Source: Flavivirga jejuensis (GTDB taxonomy: Bacteria; Bacteroidota; Bacteroidia; Flavobacteriales; Flavobacteriaceae). Taken from it: a stretch of DNA of 64,000 bases. Within the stretch, counting starts at the first letter, position 1; the number at the start of each line of letters is the position of its first letter. The stretch spans positions 428,147-492,146 of the forward strand of contig NZ_JAUOEL010000005.1 in NCBI RefSeq assembly GCF_030540765.1, in the 5' to 3' direction. Positions 34,441 to 41,877 of the stretch are shown piece by piece. The notes below the pieces were generated by a model. The model was not told the DNA's origin, ran no database searches, and saw nothing but the letters and a program-made list of their open reading frames with translations. A program made the position numbers and the translations under genes.

Positions 34441-34484
34441 TACAGATATCTGTAAGGATTTGTCTTCTAGTGGGTTTAGATTTG
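34440..34484 (+). promoter_or_regulatory. island palindrome copy 3 and promoter
   Basis: TTACAGATATCTGTAA (34440-34455), a perfect palindrome, is followed after exactly 21 nt by the -7 box TAGATTTG (34477-34484), 27 bases before ATG 34512. The arrangement copies the one at 32869-32913, including GG after the palindrome and GTATTAAT after the -7 box. Confidence 0.65.
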
Positions 34485-34511
34485 ACGTATTAATAATTTA
34501 AACATATAATA

Positions 34512-34853
34512 ATGGGACAACCAAAATTCGAAATTGAAAATAGCACTAACGACAAATTCTATTTTAACCTAAAAGCAGGAAATGGAGAAGTTATTTTGAC
34601 GAGTCAAATGTATGCCTCAAAGCAAAGTTGTAAATCAGGTATTACTTCGGTAAAAGTGCATGCACCAGAAGATAGTAATTATGAAAGAAAGGTTGCTACA
34701 AATGGCAAATGCTTTTTTGTTCTAAAAGCCACAAATGGAGAAACTATAGGTAAAAGCGAAATGTATAATTCTACACAAGCCAGAGATCATGGCATTGCAT
34801 CAGTAAAGACAAATGCGCCTATTGCAGAAACTTATGATTTAACCATTGCTTAA
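34512..34853 (+). CDS. tandem DUF1508 (YegP-family) protein
   Basis: A 113-residue protein made of two DUF1508 repeats of about 50 residues. The first (3-50) contains FYFNLKAGNGEVILTSQMY and SGITSVKVHAP; the second (54-105) contains CFFVLKATNGETIGKSEMY and HGIASVKTNAP. YegP-like proteins are small, cytoplasmic and of unknown role, often stress-linked. First gene of an operon running to 38394 with gaps of 9, 11, 2, 1 and 2 bases. Confidence 0.9.
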   Translation: MGQPKFEIENSTNDKFYFNLKAGNGEVILTSQMYASKQSCKSGITSVKVHAPEDSNYERKVATNGKCFFVLKATNGETIGKSEMYNSTQARDHGIASVKTNAPIAETYDLTIA

Positions 34854-34862
34854 AAATCTCAA

Positions 34863-35231
34863 ATGAGCACTAAAACTTTCCATAATACAGTACGGATTAC
34901 ATCTATTATTTGTGCAATACTACTTTTTATGGCAGTACTAAAAGCACCAAGAGAATATTACTGGCTACTACGCACAGTCGTTTCTATTGGTGCTGTTTTA
35001 GTCATTATTAAAAATATAACTACCTATTGGGTATTGTTATTTCTGATTGTTGCCATCTTATTCAATCCTATTTTCCCCATTTACCTCTATAAAAAAGTTT
35101 TATGGATGCCTCTGGATATAATAACTGGTCTACTATTTCTTATAGAAATTATTATAAATAAACCCAAAATAGAAAAGGTCATAATTCAAAAAAAAGAGGA
35201 GAAAAAATACCAACGTGATCGAATCCTTTAA
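34863..35231 (+). CDS. DUF6804-like small membrane protein
   Basis: A 122-residue protein with about four membrane segments (10-27, 33-50, 54-72, 80-97): IICAILLFMAVLKAP, REYYWLLRTVVSIGAVLVI, YWVLLFLIVAILFNPIFPI, LDIITGLLFLIEIII. The basic tail is KKEEKKYQRDRIL. The pattern with NPIFPIYLYKKVLW matches what I know of DUF6804. It lies nine bases after the DUF1508 gene. Confidence 0.72.
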   Translation: MSTKTFHNTVRITSIICAILLFMAVLKAPREYYWLLRTVVSIGAVLVIIKNITTYWVLLFLIVAILFNPIFPIYLYKKVLWMPLDIITGLLFLIEIIINKPKIEKVIIQKKEEKKYQRDRIL

Positions 35232-35242
35232 ATTAACTTATT

Positions 35243-35650
35243 ATGGAAAAAACAAAAATATCAGCAGTTCTAAAAAGTCATTTTTTAAGATTATATCAAA
35301 TTGCACTTTCTGACGGTGAATTTAGCACTTTAGAAATTAAAATGTTATACGAATTTGCAGAAGAACGTGGGGTTTCTAAAGAGTATTTGGATGAGATCTT
35401 ATTACATCCGCTAGACACCAATAATCTTATTCCTGAAGATATTAATGAGAAACTCATATTCTTATGTGATTTTGCTATTATGATATGGGCAGACGGCGTT
35501 GTAACTGAAGACGAACAAATGGCTTTAGAAAAATATATAAAACTTTTTGGATTTATAGATGAAAACATAAAACCATTAGCAAACCATCTCATAGATGCAG
35601 TTAAGGCCAATAAAAACAAGCAAGACATTTTAATTGAACTAAAAAACTAA
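35243..35650 (+). CDS. TerB-like protein
   Basis: A 135-residue helical protein with two related acidic segments typical of the TerB fold: ALSDGEFSTLEIKMLYEFAE and IWADGVVTEDEQMALEKYI. Each has an Asp-Gly followed by an acidic metal-contact pattern. TerB proteins act at the membrane in tellurite and other stress systems, with VWA and coiled-coil partners. Both kinds of gene follow here. Confidence 0.78.
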   Translation: MEKTKISAVLKSHFLRLYQIALSDGEFSTLEIKMLYEFAEERGVSKEYLDEILLHPLDTNNLIPEDINEKLIFLCDFAIMIWADGVVTEDEQMALEKYIKLFGFIDENIKPLANHLIDAVKANKNKQDILIELKN

Positions 35651-35652
35651 TT

Positions 35653-36948
35653 ATGGGATTCAAAAACTTAATACAATTAAAGCCTAAAGAACCCTTATCA
35701 AAAACAAACGATGAGGAGGTTTCACAAGAAGTAAGAAAACGAACATATCACGAAACAGGATTTCGTCATAGTTCCAGAAACATGGGGAATTCCCAAACAC
35801 TTGGTATTTGTTTGGATGCTGTATATGCTAAATTCGAGAATGAGGAAAAAGAATTGAATCATAAGCAAGAAGAATTAAAACGACCTTATTTTCAAGAACA
35901 ACGTGCTAAAGAGTCAGAAATTAAAGGATTTCAAGTAGCCATTGATAATGCAAATGAAAATATTAAACAAAAAGAAGATAAGAATCAAGACATAAAAGAC
36001 AGTATAAAAGAATTAAGGTTTGAGATGACAGACCTGCCCTTAAACCCTGAAGTATATGGAGTTCCTGCAAAAAAAGGTGCCTCTGCTAAATTTTGGATTG
36101 GCCTCATTGTCTTAATCCCCATAACCGTCTATCTATTTATGTTTTACGCTTCTGTTGTTTATTCTGCCATGGAAAAACAATTTACTTATGACGATCTGCG
36201 GTGGTATGTACCCAATGCCATTTTATTAGCCGCAGAAGATGGATTTCAAGCCTTAGCAACTGTTATATTTGCTCCATTTATTTTTATAGGGCTAGGATAC
36301 CTCATCCATATGTTTTATCAGAAGAAAAAACTAATATCCTATTTTAAACTTGCTGGTGTCGTTTTAGCAACCTTAGCTTTTGATGTTTTACTTGCCTTTT
36401 TTGTGGAGAAAAAACTATGGGAACTAAACGTGGTCGATGAAAATGCCTCATTTGGGTTCTCTGAAGCTATGCAGAGTCAAGAGTTCTGGTTAATTATCTT
36501 TTTAGGGTTTATAGCCTACCTTATTTGGGGCTTTATTTTCGATTTTGTAATGGAAGAGAATAAAGAAAAAGACAAAGTAAAAAATGCGATTCGTAAACGT
36601 TATGAACAAATTGAAATTCATCAAGAACAAATACACGACAATACAGTCAAAATAGATGAATTAAAGTCTCTGATTAGAACTATAAAAGAAAAAATTTCGG
36701 CCGCAAATGGTAGAATTCAGGAGTTACAAAGTATTATAGACGGTACTATTATTCCAACTGCAGAATACAAGTTATATGCCTCTGAATATTTACAGGGCTG
36801 GTTAACTTTTATAGGAGAACAATTACCAATTGCAAAGTCAGAAAAGGACAACTTGATTACAGCTTGTATCGATGTAAATAAACTTCATCTTGATGCTGTA
36901 GGCGTTCGAAAAGACTATCAAAACACCGTATTCACAAAAACCTTGTAA
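35653..36948 (+). CDS. coiled-coil membrane protein of unknown function
   Basis: A 431-residue protein with symmetrical design. A coiled coil (about 55-125, EEKELNHKQEELKRPYFQEQ) is followed by four membrane helices (near 145-168, 198-220, 230-250 and 275-297). A second coiled coil comes after (about 298-365, KRYEQIEIHQEQIHDNTVKI). Two of the helices carry VLATLAFDVLLAFFVEKK and FIAYLIWGFIFDFVMEE. It stands between the TerB-like gene (two bases) and the VWA-like lipoprotein gene (one base). It may be a membrane scaffold. Confidence 0.75.
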   Translation: MGFKNLIQLKPKEPLSKTNDEEVSQEVRKRTYHETGFRHSSRNMGNSQTLGICLDAVYAKFENEEKELNHKQEELKRPYFQEQRAKESEIKGFQVAIDNANENIKQKEDKNQDIKDSIKELRFEMTDLPLNPEVYGVPAKKGASAKFWIGLIVLIPITVYLFMFYASVVYSAMEKQFTYDDLRWYVPNAILLAAEDGFQALATVIFAPFIFIGLGYLIHMFYQKKKLISYFKLAGVVLATLAFDVLLAFFVEKKLWELNVVDENASFGFSEAMQSQEFWLIIFLGFIAYLIWGFIFDFVMEENKEKDKVKNAIRKRYEQIEIHQEQIHDNTVKIDELKSLIRTIKEKISAANGRIQELQSIIDGTIIPTAEYKLYASEYLQGWLTFIGEQLPIAKSEKDNLITACIDVNKLHLDAVGVRKDYQNTVFTKTL

Positions 36949-36949
36949 A

Positions 36950-37876
36950 ATGAAAAAAGTAGTCTTTACTAGTTGCTTATTGTTTTTCTTTATGTCATGT
37001 GCCCATGATAAAAAAGAAAAGTCTAAAGACCATATCTCTGATAAATACCAAAAAACACAAACTAAAAATGATTGCTCTGATTTTTTGATGAAGCGAAAGC
37101 AAGAAAACCTAAATATTAGTATTCTCTTAGATCTTTCCGATAGAATTGACTTACCAAACCAACAAGTTAAAGATTCAGCTTATATTCTATCTTTAGCAAA
37201 AGCATTCAACATTCATATTAAAAGCAAAAAACTAGGGTTGCTTTATGATAAAATGGAGGTTTTTTTTGAACCAACCCCTACAGACCGTAAAATAAATCAA
37301 ATATCAGATCAGTTAAAAATTTCATATGTCAAAGGAGTTTCTAAAAAAGAATGGATACCTAAAACGATTCATCTTTATGAAAACAATCCATCTTTAATTT
37401 ATAACCTAGCAAGATCATCATCTAAAAAAAGAGGTTACCCTGGTTCGGACACTTGGCGTTTTTTTAAAGACCATGTAAAGGATTATTGTATAGAAAGTTG
37501 TCGCAGAAACATATTGGTTATCCTTACCGATGGTTATATGTACCACAAAAAATCCTTAAGAAATGATAAAAACCAGACATCCTACTTAACTCCTCGACAC
37601 CTGTCAAAACTGGGACTAAATACACCCAATTGGAAAGAAATCATGGAAAAACGTAATATGGGTTTTATCCCTGCTAATAACGGTTTAAATGATTTAGAAG
37701 TACTCGTTATTGGTATTGAAAATCAAAATTCAAAACATCCCTATGCTCAAGATATTATTGAAGCCTATTGGTATAATTGGCTTAAATCTATGGGAGTAAA
37801 AAAACCAAAAATTAAAAATTCAGACTTACCGTCTAATATAGAAAAGATCATTTTCAATTTTATTCTAAACAAATAA
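36950..37876 (+). CDS. VWA-like lipoprotein
   Basis: A 308-residue lipoprotein: signal MKKVVFTSCLLFFFMSC with the lipobox Cys at residue 17. The mature part has a VWA-like core. ISILLDLSDRIDLP gives a degenerate MIDAS (DxSxR instead of DxSxS), and NILVILTDGYMYH gives the later T-D-G motif. ALNDLEV-type strands end with EVLVIGIENQN. Asp-Leu-Ser-Asp-Arg may bind metal differently or not at all. Its position after TerB-like and coiled-coil genes suggests an envelope complex. Confidence 0.75.
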   Translation: MKKVVFTSCLLFFFMSCAHDKKEKSKDHISDKYQKTQTKNDCSDFLMKRKQENLNISILLDLSDRIDLPNQQVKDSAYILSLAKAFNIHIKSKKLGLLYDKMEVFFEPTPTDRKINQISDQLKISYVKGVSKKEWIPKTIHLYENNPSLIYNLARSSSKKRGYPGSDTWRFFKDHVKDYCIESCRRNILVILTDGYMYHKKSLRNDKNQTSYLTPRHLSKLGLNTPNWKEIMEKRNMGFIPANNGLNDLEVLVIGIENQNSKHPYAQDIIEAYWYNWLKSMGVKKPKIKNSDLPSNIEKIIFNFILNK

Positions 37877-37878
37877 CT

Positions 37879-38394
37879 ATGTCATTTAGATTCAATAAAA
37901 GAGTAAAACTAGGCAAAAACTTTGGTATAAACATTAGTAAATCTAGTATTACTCCAAGTTACAGAACAAAACGAGGAAGTATAAGCACAAAAGGTTATTC
38001 CATTCGTACAGGAATCCCTGGTATATCTTATCGTAAAAATTTCTCTAAAGCTAAAAACGCAGGATGCATATTTGCTTTGATTCCTTGGATACTTCTTGTC
38101 CTAATATTTTCTTGTTCTTCCAGCGAAAATGTTAACAGTCCTAGCCCTTGTAGAGATACCAATTGTGCAGATTATACCTCTCAAGCTTCTGCTCAAGCAG
38201 CTTATGAAGCAGATCCAGAATGCCGAAACGATTTAGACAGGGATAACGATGGTATTGCCTGTGAAGAACCTGGAAATAGTGTGAAAAATTGCGCTACGAC
38301 ATCTAACTGTGGTTGCTCGGGAAAAAACAAATCTCCATGTGAGGCAGATCCTTGTTGTAAATGGATTGTTGGAACAGGGTGTAAGTGCGAATGA
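37879..38394 (+). CDS. DUF4236 N-terminus, membrane helix and Excalibur-like C-terminus
   Basis: A 171-residue fusion. Residues 1-60 match DUF4236 (MSFRFNKRVKLGKNFGINIS and SYSIRTGIPGISYRK types). A membrane helix or lipoprotein-like segment follows (about 68-82, FALIPWILLVLIFSC). Next is an Excalibur-type calcium motif, DLDRDNDGIACE, preceded by NCADYTSQASAQAAYE. The Cys-rich tail (CATTSNCGCSG, then CCKWIVGTGCKCE) is unusual and may be disulfide-bonded outside the cell. Last gene of the DUF1508-TerB-VWA operon. Confidence 0.8.
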   Translation: MSFRFNKRVKLGKNFGINISKSSITPSYRTKRGSISTKGYSIRTGIPGISYRKNFSKAKNAGCIFALIPWILLVLIFSCSSSENVNSPSPCRDTNCADYTSQASAQAAYEADPECRNDLDRDNDGIACEEPGNSVKNCATTSNCGCSGKNKSPCEADPCCKWIVGTGCKCE

Positions 38395-38427
38395 GAAATT
38401 AAACTCTATGGAAAAGTAAAAAAGTTA

Positions 38428-39237
38428 TCAAATAGAAAATTTTAAAAAAACAGGTAAATGATCCGATAATTTTCTCGCTTTTTCTAAGTTTTCGCAAAAC
38501 TTCACAAAATCGATAACCTTACTTTCTATTTTATCAATTTCTTTGGATGAAAAGATATTATCAATAGAATGATTTAAATATTTATTTTGTTTACAAACTT
38601 TTTTCAAGGTTGTTTTTTGATTATTAACAGCAGGAGTAAATCCTATATTCTTAAAATCGTCAAATACGGGTTTCGTTTCATTTACGTTGAAATCTCCAGC
38701 TATAATTAATGGTCTTCCAATAAAATCACTTATAAAAGTAGTTAAAGCTTTAATTTCACTTTCTGGATTCTTATTAAAAGGCCTAGAATGAAAATTAACA
38801 ATGGAGAATTTCTTTTTATTTATATAAAAATCTAAAAGGAAGGGTTCCCTGTCTATTACTGCATCCAATTCGGTAATTAACCGGCCTCTGTTTTTTATTT
38901 TAATATGCTTGTTTTTCCAAATAAAGGCGTAGCGCTCTGTAACATATTTCGAGCTGTTTGTTGGGTTACTTATTGCATAATCCCATGTATACCCTTTTCG
39001 GTTTAAAATATCAGTAAGTTTAGCAACAGCTTGAGCTCCACCATATCCAGCAACAACTTCTTGTATCGCTATGATATCAACATACCTAACAATTTCTGCA
39101 ATCTCATCTAATTCCTCACTACTTTTAGTTTTTCCAAAATCTTGTATATTCCATGATATCAAAGTAATACTTTCTGACTGAGAAAATATATTTAAAGAAA
39201 AAAACAAAAAAGGTATTACGAGTAGTTTTTTAAGCAT
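38428..39237 (-). CDS. exported endonuclease/exonuclease/phosphatase-family protein
   Basis: A 269-residue EEP-fold (DNase I-like) protein. A signal peptide (LLVIPFLFFSLNIFSQS) leads to ITLISWNIQDFG with the catalytic-region Asn, IIAIQEV with the metal-binding Glu, NFHSRPF, PLIIAGDFNVNETKP with the DxN motif, and SDHLPVFLKF with the terminal Asp-His pair. All core residues are present, so a secreted or periplasmic nuclease is likely. It is convergent with the operon ending at 38394. Confidence 0.88.
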   Translation of the reverse strand: MLKKLLVIPFLFFSLNIFSQSESITLISWNIQDFGKTKSSEELDEIAEIVRYVDIIAIQEVVAGYGGAQAVAKLTDILNRKGYTWDYAISNPTNSSKYVTERYAFIWKNKHIKIKNRGRLITELDAVIDREPFLLDFYINKKKFSIVNFHSRPFNKNPESEIKALTTFISDFIGRPLIIAGDFNVNETKPVFDDFKNIGFTPAVNNQKTTLKKVCKQNKYLNHSIDNIFSSKEIDKIESKVIDFVKFCENLEKARKLSDHLPVFLKFSI

Positions 39238-39241
39238 CGGT

Positions 39242-39523
39242 TTGGTTTTAGGCTCTAAAATAGATAAAAATAAAGCTCCTTTTATTACAGAAATTCGTAA
39301 AACGAAAAAGTATTGTATTATTTCTCCTCATATAATAAGAGCTCTTGCTAGTGAACAAGGGGTGTATTTAGGTCAAATAAAGACCGAGGATAAATCGAAT
39401 GAGATAAAGGCAATCCCAAAATTACTAAATAGTATTTCTATAGATAATTGCACTATAACGATAGATGCTATGGGCTACCAAACAGAAATCATAGAAACCA
39501 TACGAAATAATCAAACAAATTAA
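39242..39523 (+). pseudogene. fragment of an ISAs1-family transposase
   Basis: A 93-codon frame without an ATG (first possible initiator TTG 39242). It reads RALASEQGVYLGQIKTEDKS, then NEIKAIPKLLNSISID and TITIDAMGYQTEI. ISAs1-type DDE transposases carry this stretch (ASEQGLVLGQ...KSNEITAIPKLL...VTIDAMG). Both ends of the about 370-residue protein are missing and no inverted ends are seen. It is a relic at the tRNA-proximal edge of the island. Confidence 0.75.
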
Positions 39524-39562
39524 ATACCACTTTGTTTTACCTATGTTGTACCTGTGAAATAC

Positions 39563-39609
39563 AAAAGGCTTCAACATTTTTGTTGAAGCCTTTTTTGGTA
39601 CTCAAGGTG
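39563..39609 (-). terminator. tRNA-Leu terminator and proximal island boundary repeat
   Basis: The same 33-bp hairpin as at 28288 (GGCTTCAAC/GTTGAAGCC) serves as terminator for the minus-strand tRNA-Leu. With the adjoining tRNA 3' end it forms the second island boundary repeat. Confidence 0.8.
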
Positions 39610-39680
39610 GGAATCGAACCCACACTCTCGAAAGAACTGGATTTTGAATCCAGCGCGTCTACCAATTCCGCCACTTGAGC
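39599..39680 (-). tRNA. tRNA-Leu (anticodon CAA)
   Basis: On the minus strand the gene begins GCTCAAGTGGCGGAATTGG and ends CCACCTTGAGTA, followed by CCA (39598-39596), so CCA is encoded. The anticodon stem CTGGA/TCCAG encloses TTCAAAA, giving anticodon CAA. The long variable arm, (TTCTTTCGAGAG region), is typical of leucine tRNA. Acceptor pair 1-72 is G-T. A TAATTTTG box (39710-39703) lies 23 bases upstream of the 5' end. The GIY-YIG gene is directly upstream in the same direction. Confidence 0.95.
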
Positions 39681-39707
39681 ATTAATAAACTAAAAGACAA
39701 TTCAAAA

Positions 39708-39953
39708 TTACAAATTATCTCTAATTATACGGAGCTTTTCTTTTCCAATTCCTGATTTCCAATATTTCTCCCTTTTTCTAGCTTCAAATCTAGTATCAAT
39801 TGTTTCAGAATATACTAGCTTAAAAGGACGATATGCTCTAGTTGTTTTCTCACGACCTTGATTATGTCTTTGTAATCTATCAGGAATATTAATTGTCATT
39901 CCTACATAAATATAATTCCTTGACAAGCTTGAAATAGCATAAACATAATACAT
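39708..39953 (-). CDS. GIY-YIG nuclease-family protein
   Basis: An 81-residue single-domain GIY-YIG protein. YYVYAISSLSRNYIYVG carries the GIY/YIG-like strands (YVY...YVG). DRLQRHNQG, then RPFKLVYSE and FEARKREKYWKSG hold the conserved Arg, Tyr and Glu. Such stand-alone proteins are frequent in flavobacteria near tRNA or rRNA genes. It lies between a broken 5' copy of tRNA-Leu and the intact tRNA-Leu, all on the minus strand. Confidence 0.9.
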   Translation of the reverse strand: MYYVYAISSLSRNYIYVGMTINIPDRLQRHNQGREKTTRAYRPFKLVYSETIDTRFEARKREKYWKSGIGKEKLRIIRDNL

Positions 39954-39966
39954 CTTTCAAAATTTA

Positions 39967-40015
39967 AGCGCGCCTGCCTGTCGGCAGACAGGTCTACCAA
40001 TTCCGCCACTTGAGC
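39967..40015 (-). pseudogene. 5' fragment of tRNA-Leu interrupted by a small palindrome
   Basis: 27 bp (39992-40018) are identical to the intact tRNA-Leu 5' end and its flank (39657-39683). A 19-nt near-palindrome (CCTGCCTGTCGGCAGACAG, 39973-39991) then interrupts. The next tRNA bases AGCGCG (39967-39972) follow, and homology stops. No anticodon arm remains, so it cannot make a tRNA. Confidence 0.85.
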
Positions 40016-40026
40016 ATTTCGAATAG

Positions 40027-40107
40027 CAAAAATATATATTTTTTCGGGATTAATCATAAAAATACCAGTCAATATATTCTTTAGGTTAAAATAAATGTAT
40101 AAATTTG
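40027..40107. promoter_or_regulatory. promoters facing the broken tRNA-Leu and prs
   Basis: Minus-strand TATTTTTG (40034-40027) stands 12 bases before the broken tRNA 5' end, the normal place for its old promoter. Plus-strand TAAATTTG (40100-40107) is a -7 box for prs at 40160. Confidence 0.5.
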
Positions 40108-40159
40108 CACCTCGTTTAAAATAAGGTGCAGTTTAGTGCTGCAAAACAACTAGTTATCT

Positions 40160-41101
40160 ATGCCAATTATAAATACCGAAGCTAAAATTTTTGCGTGCAC
40201 ACAAAGTAAGATTCTTGGCGAAAAAATAGCGAAGTCGTTTGGGGCAGATTTGGGTAAAGTAATAACATCTACCTATAGTGATGGAGAGTTTCAGCCATCC
40301 TATGAAGAGTCTATTCGTGGAACTAGAATTTTTATTATTGGTTCCACTAACCCAGGTCCTGAAAATTTGATGGAAATGTTATTAATGATAGACGCAGCAA
40401 AGCGTGCTTCAGCAAGACATATTACTGCGGTATTACCATATTTTGGATGGGCAAGACAAGATAGAAAAGATAAACCTCGTGTACCAATTGCAGCAAAATT
40501 AGTTGCTAAAATGTTAGAAGCGGCTGGAGCTACTCGTATTATTACGATGGATTTACATGCAGATCAAATACAAGGGTTTTTTGAAAAACCAGTAGATCAT
40601 TTATTTGCATCTACTATTTTTCTACCATATTTGAAAAGTTTGAATTTAAACAATTTAACAATTGCTTCTCCAGATATGGGTGGTTCTAAAAGAGCTTATG
40701 CTTATTCTAAAGCATTAAAGAGCGATGTCGTTATTTGTTACAAGCAACGTGCTAAGGCGAATATAATTTCGCATATGGAATTGATTGGAGATGTTACTGG
40801 AAAAAATGTCGTATTGGTAGATGATATGGTTGATACAGCTGGTACATTAACAAAAGCAGCAGATTTAATGATGGAACGTGGTGCATTAAGTGTTAGAGCT
40901 ATTTGTACACACCCGATTTTATCAGGAAAAGCTTATAAGAATTTAGAAAGCTCAAAATTAGAAGAACTAATAGTAACAGACTCTATCCCTATATCACAAA
41001 AGAGTGATAAAATAAAAGTTTTAAGTTGTGCAGATTTATTTGCAGAGGTTATGGATAAAGTTCACAACAACCAATCTATCAGTTCACAATTTGTCATGTA
41101 A
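40160..41101 (+). CDS. prs: ribose-phosphate pyrophosphokinase
   Basis: A 313-residue PRPP synthetase. GDGEF-type DGEFQPSYEESIRG, PYFGWARQDRKDKPRVPI in the ATP loop, and the PRPP-binding loop VVLVDDMVDTAGTL are all present. DLHADQIQGFF is the catalytic-loop region. Length is normal. rplY follows 60 bases later on the same strand. Confidence 0.97.
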   Translation: MPIINTEAKIFACTQSKILGEKIAKSFGADLGKVITSTYSDGEFQPSYEESIRGTRIFIIGSTNPGPENLMEMLLMIDAAKRASARHITAVLPYFGWARQDRKDKPRVPIAAKLVAKMLEAAGATRIITMDLHADQIQGFFEKPVDHLFASTIFLPYLKSLNLNNLTIASPDMGGSKRAYAYSKALKSDVVICYKQRAKANIISHMELIGDVTGKNVVLVDDMVDTAGTLTKAADLMMERGALSVRAICTHPILSGKAYKNLESSKLEELIVTDSIPISQKSDKIKVLSCADLFAEVMDKVHNNQSISSQFVM

Positions 41102-41161
41102 TCACTCCCAAAAAGAGGAGTGTTAGATAAGAATAATTATTAATTAATATATAAATAGAAA

Positions 41162-41800
41162 ATGAAATCAATTACAATCAACGGATCTCAAAGAGAAAGC
41201 GTAGGCAAAAAAGCGACAAAAGCCTTACGTAATGCTGGTCAGGTTCCTTGCGTATTATACGGAGGAGATAAGCCAGTTCATTTCGCAGCAGCAGAATTAG
41301 CATTCTCTAAACTTGTATACACACCAAATGCGCATACAGTTGTGATTAAATTAGATAATGGAGAAACTTTAGGTGCAGTACTTCAGGATATTCAATTTCA
41401 CCCAGTTACAGATAAAATTTTACACATAGATTTTTATCAGTTATTTGAAGACAAAGAAATTGCTTTAAATATTCCAGTTCAACTTGTAGGAAACTCAAGA
41501 GGTGTTAAAAACGGTGGTGTTTTAAGAAGAAACAACAGAAAATTACGTATTAAAGCACTTCCAGCAAACTTGCCAGATTTTATTGAGATAGACATTACTC
41601 CTTTAAAAATTGGAGATAAAGTAACAGTAGCAGATTTATTAACTGAAAAGTATACTTTCTTGCATACAGATAATACAGTAGTATGTCAAGTTAGAACTTC
41701 TAGAGTAGCGGTTGAAGAAGAAGACGATGATGAAGAAGCAGTAGAAGGAGCAGAAGCACCAGCAGCAGAAGGGGCAGAAGCGCCAGCAGCTCAAGAATAA
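41162..41800 (+). CDS. rplY: 50S ribosomal protein L25 (Ctc type)
   Basis: A 212-residue L25/Ctc protein, binding 5S rRNA. The N-terminal L25 domain (1-90) includes [20 protein letters not shown]. The beta-type Ctc C-terminal domain (95-185) includes [17 protein letters not shown] tail rich in E and A (about 185-212) contains [13 protein letters not shown] repeats. A strong terminator follows. Confidence 0.96.
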   Translation: MKSITINGSQRESVGKKATKALRNAGQVPCVLYGGDKPVHFAAAELAFSKLVYTPNAHTVVIKLDNGETLGAVLQDIQFHPVTDKILHIDFYQLFEDKEIALNIPVQLVGNSRGVKNGGVLRRNNRKLRIKALPANLPDFIEIDITPLKIGDKVTVADLLTEKYTFLHTDNTVVCQVRTSRVAVEEEDDDEEAVEGAEAPAAEGAEAPAAQE

Positions 41801-41824
41801 ACATATTCTTAACTAAATATTAAA

Positions 41825-41855
41825 AGCATCCTGAATAATTCAGGATGCTTTTTTA
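41825..41855 (+). terminator. terminator after rplY
   Basis: AGCATCCTGAA/TTCAGGATGCT (41825-41835/41839-41849), perfect 11-bp stem, loop TAA, then a T run. Confidence 0.95.
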
Positions 41856-41877
41856 TTTTTACAGAAAGATAAGATGT

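Larger units (their letters stand above)
28334..39562. mobile_element. genomic island inserted at the 3' end of tRNA-Leu
   Basis: The region lies between the direct repeats 28288-28333 and 39563-39609, the second belonging to an intact tRNA-Leu (minus strand) whose 3' end faces the island. This is the classical geometry of integration at a tRNA gene. Genes inside are accessory: a two-component system, small proteins, TerB-like and VWA genes, a secreted nuclease and a transposase fragment. Outside are amino-sugar and housekeeping genes. No integrase was found inside, so the element is decayed, mobilised in trans or used an unrecognised recombinase. Confidence 0.65.
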
